Source of the DNA: Stenopsyche tienmushanensis
Lineage: Eukaryota > Arthropoda > Insecta > Trichoptera > Stenopsychidae
Assembly (NCBI GenBank): GCA_008973525.1
Contig: WACJ01000182.1
Coordinates: 310,001-374,000, forward strand
Length of the DNA: 64,000 bases
Reading direction: 5' to 3'
The notes beneath the pieces were generated by a model. That model ran no database searches. It was not told where the DNA came from and saw nothing but the letters and a program-made list of their open reading frames with translations. A program made the translations under genes and the position numbers. Of this stretch, positions 56,560-64,000 are shown piece by piece (the stretch's first letter is position 1; each line of letters opens with the position of its first letter).

Positions 56560-57408
56560 ATACATGTTTTTCAAATTGTTATATTAACCTTTCCCTACCG
56601 ATGATGTATTTACTACACCTTCACTCTAATAATGGGAATATCTATATAAAATATAATAGATACGGGGTTCAGAATTTTTGTATTCCTCCGTTATATAATT
56701 ACAAATCACAGCAAAGTATTATAGTATATAAGTATTCATCTGCAGTGACGGAAATAAATAATTTGTTGGGAAATCGGGAATTTTCCCATTGTGTGTCTCA
56801 GCAGAAAGGAATTTTATCAGTGACATTGATGGTGTTATACGAAAATGGGGGCTCACACGGTCATCAAACCGAACTAGCATTTAAATATCTGATGACGATA
56901 CCTCCAACGAGTGTGGAGGCTGGGCGTGCATTTTCAGCAGCAAGTTGCCTGGCTTCCAAAATCAGATCCAGACTAAATGACGAAACACTCTATGCTATCT
57001 AGCTGCGTGAGCCCCCATTTTCGTATAACACCATCAATGTGACTGATAAAATTCCTTTCTGCTGAGACAAATTATTTATTTCCGTCGCTGCAGATGAATG
57101 CTTATATACTATAATACTTTGATGATGTGATTCGTAATTATATTACGCAGGAATACAAAAATTCTGAACCCCATATCTATTATATTTCATATCGATATTC
57201 CTATTATTAGTAGAGGTGTAGTAAATACATCACCGGTATGGAAAGGTAAATATAACAATTTGAAAAATATATATGCACTGTGTGCAAGCTCGCCAATAGA
57301 TTAGACAGTTACGGTTTCCAAGCGTCCAGATTTCGGCGGATATGTCTTGGTTTAGTAGCCCTTGTCGTGCTAGTGATTTCAGTTAGATAAAAATTTCAAT
57401 CCCGAATT
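56560..57408. mobile_element. hAT-A inverted pair (palindromic, about 850 bp)
   Basis: The left arm (56560-56880) is hAT-A forward and the right arm (57003-57408) is hAT-A inverted. Both contain the CCTTTCCCTACCG-ATGATG block and the CTGCAG-GACGGAAATAAAT block. The axis lies near 57002, where CTAGCTGCGTGAGCCCCCAT starts the inverted arm immediately after the hATC coding segment. The right arm ends in TTTCAATCCCGAATTTTTCC and then meets a Tigger-like coding fragment. Neither side has a TAGGGAAT terminus, so the palindrome probably formed by rearrangement. Confidence 0.75.
56814..57002 (+). pseudogene. hAT transposase hATC domain, best remnant of hAT-A
   Basis: The frame (part of an open frame from 56508) reads SVTLMVLYENGGSHGHQTEL, AFKYLMTIPPTSVEAGRAFS and AASCLASKIRSRLNDETLYA, then a stop. 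P.TSVE.ERAFS.A....K.RSRL.DE.L is the conserved hATC dimerisation motif. The domain normally continues with an L.FL segment, which is lost where the inverted arm begins. The upstream 100 codons of the frame come from non-coding hAT-A DNA. No DDE or BED domain is present. Confidence 0.85.
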
Positions 57409-57410
57409 TT

Positions 57411-57800
57411 TCCAAGTTTTCTTCTTCCTCAGCAAGAAATTTCAGAAAACTGTGAATATAAAGACATTTTATTGATGCAGTAACGTTTTGGTCCATGGAC
57501 TGAATCAAAGATATTACATTAGGGGGCAAAAATTTAACAACCATAAGTCCACTCCTTGTTTTCAATATGCTTTCATTTGGATGAAAAGGACTATTATCTA
57601 ATAATAATACTTTTTTTAAAAAATCATCAAAAATCCTTCTGTCCATTCATACAACTTCTGGCTGTAATAATCGACAGGAAGATTTTCATTTCTGTTCCCT
57701 TGAAAGATCGAAGCTTCTTTGCTTTTCCATTATTAAAGTCAAATTTTAGTAAATACATTAGCCAGTCCTTATACAAGTGCATAAAATACTCTAATGCAAA
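57411..57800 (-). pseudogene. Tigger/pogo-type transposase DDE fragment
   Basis: On the minus strand, first frame: LPVDYYSQKLYEWTEGF (about 57698-57648). After a one-base shift it continues FDDFLKKVLLLDNSPFHP, then LPPNVISLIQSMDQNV and K..Y, and ends EEEENLEK. K.WMT..IF.DW.......VLLLLDN...HP......FLPPN.TSLIQPMDQGVI is the DDE superfamily signature of Tigger/Jerky/pogo transposases; the D of LLLDN is the second catalytic aspartate. The first catalytic D, the DNA-binding domains and the C-terminus are missing. The coding DNA stops where the hAT-A palindrome starts. It may be the core of the T1 family's protein, but no T1 copy here overlaps it. Confidence 0.85.
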
Positions 57801-59284
57801 TTAAGTCTCGATCTATTGTAATAAAATATATATTACAATGTTTAGAACTTAAGTCCTTTGAATTATTGAAATCCATAAACTGTGCGAAGCCATGATGAAA
57901 TATCGACGTACAAACTATAAAACTACTATTTTATAAGGCCAAGAATCATTTAATTTCCATGGATAATCGAGTAAATATTAAATTTGCACGCACCGCCTCT
58001 GCCAGCGAATATATTTACTATTGCATTCTGCTGGATATTAAGCGAAATTGCTCTTTGGTAGAGTGTTTCTTAGAGATGTTATTCGCTGAAGACTTGTTGG
58101 GAAGCATCGAGCGGCCTTTGAGAGGAGAAATGTCCTGAGGCTAATTTATTGCTTTGTTTTCCAATAGAATTAAATTGGATTTTCATTCACCACGGTGGCT
58201 TATAAATATAGTATTTAAAAGTCTTTCGGCGTAACGTATGAAGATACTTTATTAGCGAAAAATGTCTTTTTTCGACGCAAATTAATTTGCCAACTTTGTC
58301 ATCTTCATATGCCGAAAGCGTCCATAATTAAAGCGGATCGTGTTTTTAATTCAACTTGTATCGTGAACAAGGCGAATAAAGATGGCGCCGGCGACAAAAT
58401 ATAAATATGGCTGTTTGCGTTTTTATCGAGATATTTCTGTATTTGGCAAATCCTTTGTAATTTTCTTTTTTAAATCAATTATTAAGGCTCCAAATTGCTT
58501 TTATTTCGTGCCTTTTCTTTGAAGAAAAATCCGCATTTTTGCCCACGTAGAAAAATAAGCTCAGCGTTTTGTTCATGAATCCAAGGAGGCGGTCGGCACG
58601 TGGCTGTCAAAATGATGACAGCGGATAGAGTTTGGATAAAAAGGTCGAGAAAATGTCGTAAAAGCTCTTACAGTACACGGTTGAATATTTAAAGGCCAAT
58701 TTACATACAACAGTAGCATGTTACGTAAAAAAAAGAAAATCTCCCAGTGATTTTCGACGTATCGAAAACTCGACGAATAAAGCCCATGTTGTGGAATAAA
58801 CGCTTAAAATTGCCCTCCAGAATTTTGCGACCAAAGCGCTATATTTTAGAGGCAAAAATATTGATCTTATTCAATCGGTTATGAGAATAACACCAAATGA
58901 CCACAAAATTATCAACTCGCTGCGAATTGAATCATCAAATAAAAAGCATTTTATTTTCGTATGGAAAATTTTGAAGATCTAATTCGCGGAAGTCTCGTGC
59001 GGCTATTCAGAATCAACGTGATTTTTCTTACAAAAAAAGATGATAAAAAAATCAGCATCATACGTTTTTTGAGCAAACGTGTAAAAATAACATTTAGAAA
59101 TGTTTGAAGATAGTATTGTAGACATGCCGAGTTGTAAATAAGATAAATTTACTCCGCAAATATTTTTTCCACCAAAGGAGTCATTGAAAATCAAAACTTT
59201 TCTATGACGTCACGAAACAAAACATGTCATAAACTACATATTGCTAGAAATATCGTCTGCATAAAAATTGACTGTGTGAAAATC
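57801..59284. other. Unique AT-rich sequence, no gene recognised
   Basis: Nothing coding seen. A patch at 58375-58400 (AGATGGCGCCGGCGAC) is GC-rich. Confidence 0.35.
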
Positions 59285-59660
59285 TCAAATTGCAGTTAAT
59301 TTATGCCCATTCAACGCAGATCAATCTATTGGATTCTAGGTGATCTATTAAATTTTATCGACTGTACAATGTACATTTAAAACAACACTGAGGAAAAACA
59401 ATGAAGTTATTCTATTTCGTTTATACGATATACATTCATACTTTAAAAAAATCTTAACCGCAGATAATGAAAATTATATAAGCATAGACTATTATTTATT
59501 CTAATTTTATAGTAATTTGTGTCCATTCAAAGCTGATTAATCTATTGGGCTTTAGGTGATCTATTAAATTTTATAGACTGCATAATAAACATCTGAAACA
59601 ATACTGAGGAAAATTAATTATGTTATTATATTGCATGATTTCATACGATATATATTTGAT
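59285..59660. repeat. Tandem duplication, unit about 216 bp
   Basis: The block CCATTCAACGCAGATCAATC, TAGGTGATCTATTAAATTTT, AACACTGAGGAAAA and ACGATATACATT (59307-59436) recurs at 59523-59655 as CCATTCAAAGCTGATTAATC, TAGGTGATCTATTAAATTTT, AATACTGAGGAAAA and ACGATATATATT. Identity looks to be above 80 percent over 130 bases. No other copy is in the window. Confidence 0.7.
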
Positions 59661-60082
59661 AGAGAAAAAATAAATATGCTCAAAAAAAAACACCAGATGA
59701 TAGAAATGACACAAAAAATAATTGATTGTATTTTTATAATATTTTTTATTAAAACTTATATTTTTCATATAAAGGATGTTTTTGCAGATGGACTCATAAT
59801 TTTTTTTTTTTGGAGTTATGGGATATTTTGCTACGTTTCACACAAAGTTCCTATGTCATAAGTGAAGGGTTGTGAAAATATTTTTTTGAAAAATAACCAA
59901 AATTTTACCTTTAAATCGGAATAACTTTTTAATCTCTCGTTGCAATAGCAAGAAATAACTATTTTTGTATTTTACAATGTTTTTTGATCTGAGTAAATCA
60001 TTATTATATGCAATTGGTTTAAATAAATTCTAATATATACTGAGTTGTCTAATCCCTACTTTCTTCGTTATCGTTATGTTCA

Positions 60083-60467
60083 GATTATCCGATCGCGAAT
60101 CGCTCATTCATCATATCAACGGTTGGAAAAGCGGACCGATTGAACATACAAACTTTATGGTCACTTCGTCCTCTTTTGAGACTTTTTGCGGCATTTTCTA
60201 TGATCTGTACGATCACGGAAGCAACATAGCATCTAAACACTTTATATCATAGTTGCATACAACAATAACCGCCATCTATACATTAGGGTGGGTACTTTTG
60301 GGACTATTTTTTTATATTATTTTAAAACATACATTATAATAGTATTTTTAATATATCGCATTTATAATGGTATTAATTAACTTTAAAAAATAACTTGGAT
60401 TTCTGGGGAAGGGGGGCGTTAAGTCAGATACATGCCACGGACGCTTCATATCCTAGTTACGGCTCTG
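60083..60467 (+). mobile_element. Family D copy nested in family B, right end intact
   Basis: The right end, inverted, is CAGAGCCGTAACTAGGATAT, which matches the left end of the 38798 copy (CAGGGCCGTAACAAGG) and so establishes inverted termini for family D. The interior contains GCTCATTCATCATATCAACG, a mutated CGGTTGGAAAAGCGGACCG, and TTATGGTCACTTCGTCCTC. The left end is lost. Confidence 0.65.
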
Positions 60468-60483
60468 AGGGTACGTCAGACAA

Positions 60484-60533
60484 AGAAATCCAGTGGTGTC
60501 AGATCTGGAGACCGTATGAGCCGCAGAAGGTGT
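60484..60533 (-). pseudogene. Family B transposase motif, single copy
   Basis: The minus strand reads RLIRSPDLTPLDFFV and a stop. SPDLTPLDFFLWG surrounds the last catalytic D in the SPDLTPLDFFLWG-type transposases of insects. It corresponds to one unit of the triplicated array at 28530-28725. Confidence 0.7.
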
Positions 60534-60689
60534 CGTGCATGCATACGAAGCAGTCGTGGCCAATTTGAACAAATTTTGTAAATAAATTTAATAAAATCAT
60601 CATAAACATAAAAACAATTCTTAACCCTGACCCTGCTAAACTGGCAAATTTTGTCGATTCACATGCAAAACATCCTGAATAGGCCATTG

Positions 60690-62637
60690 TACCATCATGC
60701 ACGAACTAGATGTTGAATTGGAAAGATTAATATTAGTTGATGGAAGTAAAAATATTTCTTGTGTAGTGTCAACAACCAATAGAAAATACAAAATAGACTA
60801 TAAATCTTATTTTGGACTATCAAATCCCACCCTCATATTAGACTCTGATTCTGATAAATAAATTTGGGGTCCTATAAATGCAATGTCAGGGTTTACAGCA
60901 GCAGTGATAAATCAGATTTTTGATATAATATGTTTCCTTTAGTTGTCAATAATAGTTTACTATAGAAGATGTTCCCATTAATTATGATTATATTCCAAAT
61001 ATTTTTTTTTGTTGGCAAAAAATCAAATCCAAACGAGCTGAAGATGTCTTGGATTTGGGGTGTTTTCAAATTATTATAAAATTATTTTCTATTATAAAGG
61101 AATCAAATTGGTAATACATAAATGATTTTCTTATTATCACTGGGGAAAAGCCTCCCATTTATTGCGCTACGCCTTCAAATCGTTTTTATGAACTCTAGTT
61201 CTAACCTTCCTAAGCAAATTCTTTATTTAAATTAAGTCTTCATTGGATTTGCATAAGTCTGAAGGTATTCTATTCAACTTTATCTTGAATAAGTCAGATA
61301 TGTACATACATATTTATTTTTGCTTGCAGTGGGACACGATGCTATATTTGTTCTGTAAATGTTTATGGGAGCATTTTAGTTGTAAGTTTATTAAAATATG
61401 TATTACCATTGCAAATGAAAGACAATGTGGTTACTTATAAATACACATTGCCCCATGGTGTAAATACTGTTTTATAACATTCTTATCTTGCATCGTACGA
61501 TACTTCATGGAGTTGTTTATTTTGCTCACAATGCTTGCCACTTTGCAACAGATGTACACGATAGCTGTTATGTCGGACTCTTGTGAAGAATGTGTTTTTC
61601 TTCGGTTATGGTTAACTTGAGAGGTGTTCATTGGATATGGTTATTGCGGCAAACTTGCCATATTAGAAAACTTGTATGCATTTGAATTTTTTTTCAAAGA
61701 AGCCTTCTAGCATGAAGGTTGTTGTGATTCCATTATAAAATAGTAATCATCGCAGCTTATCTATCTGGTTAAGCTACCTGCGATCTAGGTTTATTCAAGT
61801 TGACAAACAACAATCTTAACAGTCAATAACCGCATAGGCTTCGTAATCCATATGTCAACATGTATTTCTTCAGGGTAAATTGGTGAATGAATCACATAAT
61901 CTACAGTTATCTTTGTGTTCTTGAATGTGCATAATTAATCCTCTGCTGTCTTGAAAAATCCACTTGATCCCTAATTGTTTGCAACATTTTTAAGAAAATT
62001 CAGATAATCGAAAATAATTATAATTGACAGGGATTGTATGAATATTTATTTTATTTGTCTGGATTTACATGCACATACACGTATAATAATCGCAAATCTC
62101 TTATTTGTCTTCTCGATCTTGTTTTTCTGATATAGATATTTCTTTATTTATTTCATCATTATTCAAAATTTTTAATCCAGGAACAAATAGAAATTTGTGC
62201 TATTGCTTCCACAATGTCTCCAATGTCAGATTCTACCGCCTTACTGGAACTTATTAATGATCATTTTAAAATTTTGTTTCATGATTTTTTTAAAAGTTGA
62301 CACATCTAAAGGATTTTAACTATCTTAAAAATCTTCCCAAAATGAATAACTATAGAGATGTATTTGATCAGTAAATTGATTTATCATATTTGCTGTCGGT
62401 GACATTTCATGATCTGGACCAAAGCTACAGTTTTTTTGCTGTTTCGATTGGTTTTTTACAAAACGCAAGAAACATCATCATTATTCCATCAACTAAACCT
62501 AATCTTTCAAATCTAAAGTCTAGTTCATAGATCTAATAACTGTGTTAATTTACTTTCAAACTCATTTATTTCTGCCTTTTTTGCAATTTTTAGTAGCTAT
62601 TTTTTTGCACAAGAATATAAGATGATATACACTCAAA
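60690..62637. other. Unique AT-rich sequence, no gene recognised
   Basis: Frames of 60-67 codons are unrecognised. The minus strand at 62100-62600 has several short open stretches that look like worn coding DNA but cannot be assigned. Confidence 0.35.
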
Positions 62638-62639
62638 GC

Positions 62640-63310
62640 TCTTTTTGTGCGATTTTCAAGTTATGCGGTTTTTTTAAAAGCATTTTTTTTAAAATATCAT
62701 ATAAATACGTATTAAGATATTTTGGATAAAATAGGAAATAAATAATCAATACATCTTTTATCGTTGAATTACGACCATACCTTTTATTCTGATTTGGATT
62801 TTAGAAAAAATGATTTCGTTTTTTTACATTTTTCTAATATTTCGACTTTTAAAAATACATTCTCCAAAGGAATTTCCAAAATTCCAACTACTTACGAAGT
62901 TAGCTATTTTATTTATACCACCCTCTATTTTTCCCACCAGATTTATGTCAACATTTATTTTTTAAATATTTAAAAAAAAAATTAAAACTGACAAAATAAG
63001 GCCAAAAAATGACTTGACTGATTTTTTTTAAACAAGTCCATTTCGTGTTTGTTTCGTGTTCATTTCGAGGCAACCTTTAAATGTTACCAAAAATGTTATT
63101 TTTTATAGCCTTATTGTTTTTATGTTTTTTTCTTAACTTTTTTTATGCGATTTTGGATATATTTTATATAGCTGTTTCAAAGTTATGCGGTTTTTAAAAT
63201 CCATGGAACGCATCTTCACTTTTTCTATGCAAATCATAGCTTTTTTGTGCGATTTCTTTTTGTGCGGTTTTCCGCGGAACGCATCTACCGCACAAAAAAA
63301 GGTTTAAGTC
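62640..63310 (+). mobile_element. T1 element with both ends and TA duplication
   Basis: TA at 62638-62639 and 63311-63312 flank CACTCAAAGCTCTTTTTGTG on the left and, inverted, GACTTAAACCTTTTTTTGTG on the right. The interior keeps GATATTTTGGATAAAATAGG, AATACATTCTCCAAAGGAAT, the TGACTTGACTGATTTTTTTT block and the full 3' subterminal motif set ending CGCGGAACGCATCTACCGCA. Coding remnants are mostly deleted. Confidence 0.8.
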
Positions 63311-63314
63311 TAAA

Positions 63315-64000
63315 GCCATCTTCAAATGCGCGTGTCAAGAATCAATTTCAGTATGTCAAGTGCCAATCTGGTCCATAACCACATCTCCTTTGTTATTTAT
63401 AGAAGACACTGCATAAAAATCTATACGATTATTTCTAATTAAAAAAATTAAATTGGTGTATATTTTAAGATTTTTTTATAATTATTTTGCCTGTTACCAA
63501 TTTTGTCTGTTATTGCTTATTGTTTTTTTGCGACATAGTTTTTATAAGTACTTACGAAATTTGGCGTAAAATCAATGTTTTGAAGGGTTAAGACAATGGA
63601 TCTATTGAAACAAAGTCGCTATCTAAAACTGGGTAAAACGGCAGACCGGTAAGAGTTAACGAAAAATTATTGTTGAATTTATAATTGAACTAAGATGTTT
63701 CGGATAACATTGCAGTATTCAATTTCAATGTTGAAGACGACATCCAGGATCTGGAAGAAATGCCGATCTAACCGAGACGAACCGGACCTAGCCAACTATT
63801 AGAGGCTATCCAAATAAAAAAGCGATGCAAAAATCACATCATGTTTTTCATACATTTAGAAGGCCTTTTAGCTCGTTGCTTAATCTGTTTGAAGTTGCAC
63901 ATAAATGTGTCAACATCGAAAGAATGCTGATAATACAAACTGGGTGAGCCAAGGTCGACCAGGAATTATACACTATACATAAACATCTTTTTTCTTCGAC
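63315..64000. other. Unique AT-rich sequence, no gene recognised
   Basis: Nothing recognisable up to the window end. Confidence 0.35.

Larger units (their letters stand above)
59770..60681. mobile_element. Family B DNA transposon with both ends, hosting family D
   Basis: Left end TAAAGGATGTTTTTGCAGAT, and right end (inverted) TATTCAGGATGTTTTGCATG near 60681, correspond to the TACAGGRTGTTTTGCA end of the family. The left arm continues GTTTCACACAAAGTTCC and ATGCAATTGGTTTAAATAAA. A family D element fills 60083-60467. The right part holds a minus-strand transposase motif and ends in CCCTGACCCTGCTAAACTGG, shared with the 28.9-kb copy. Confidence 0.65.

Overview
This window looks like gene-free or intronic DNA from an arthropod, most likely an insect. 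It is strongly AT-rich, and I found no intact protein-coding gene, no operon structure, no ribosome-binding sites, no rRNA and no CRISPR array. The insect reading rests on the mixture of transposon relics: a mellifera-type mariner, pogo/Tigger-like elements, several hAT families, TTAA-flanked piggyBac-like MITEs, a Harbinger-like MITE, an R1/jockey-type retrotransposon tail and LTR fragments. The open frames of 60-200 codons are almost all chance frames or run through repeats.

Layout. 0-4 kb: a relic of a TACAGG-ended DNA transposon (called family B here), a hAT 3' end, and a Tigger-like element (T1) that carries a nested smaller relative (T2), followed by two more T1 tails. 4-13 kb: mostly unique sequence with scattered MITEs, including a complete hAT-A deletion derivative at 8054-8810 with a perfect 8-bp target duplication. 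13-15 kb: a retrotransposon relic, a complete T1 element and a complete hAT-B element. 17-26 kb: family D and family G repeats, two T1 elements tail to tail, a hAT-A relic, and an LTR. 28-36 kb: a family B element whose transposase motif is tandemly triplicated, an R1-like tail, an LTR-like promoter with two perfect heat-shock elements, and T2 with a piggyBac-like MITE inside it. 37-41 kb: a GC-richer stretch with a Grainyhead-type site, a possible composite pogo element and a tRNA-like sequence. 41-52 kb: hAT-A, mariner, T1, T2, and a cluster of piggyBac-like MITEs with a Harbinger-like insertion. 54-64 kb: a hAT-A palindrome next to a Tigger DDE fragment, a tandem duplication, family B with family D nested inside, and a final complete T1.

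How the parts relate. None of the transposases here is intact. Most copies are MITEs or deletion derivatives that would have been moved by transposases encoded elsewhere. Nesting gives a partial order: T2 moved after a T1 insertion, a piggyBac-like MITE entered T2, the Harbinger-like MITE entered a piggyBac-like MITE, and family D lies inside family B. The unique stretches between repeats may hold cis-regulatory DNA of a distant gene, but only weak motif evidence supports this. I did not find a convincing new biological system. The items most worth checking are the heat-shock elements in the LTR-like promoter, the inverted (palindromic) element pairs, and the T1/T2 families with their dense subterminal TGCGATTT/TGCGG repeats.
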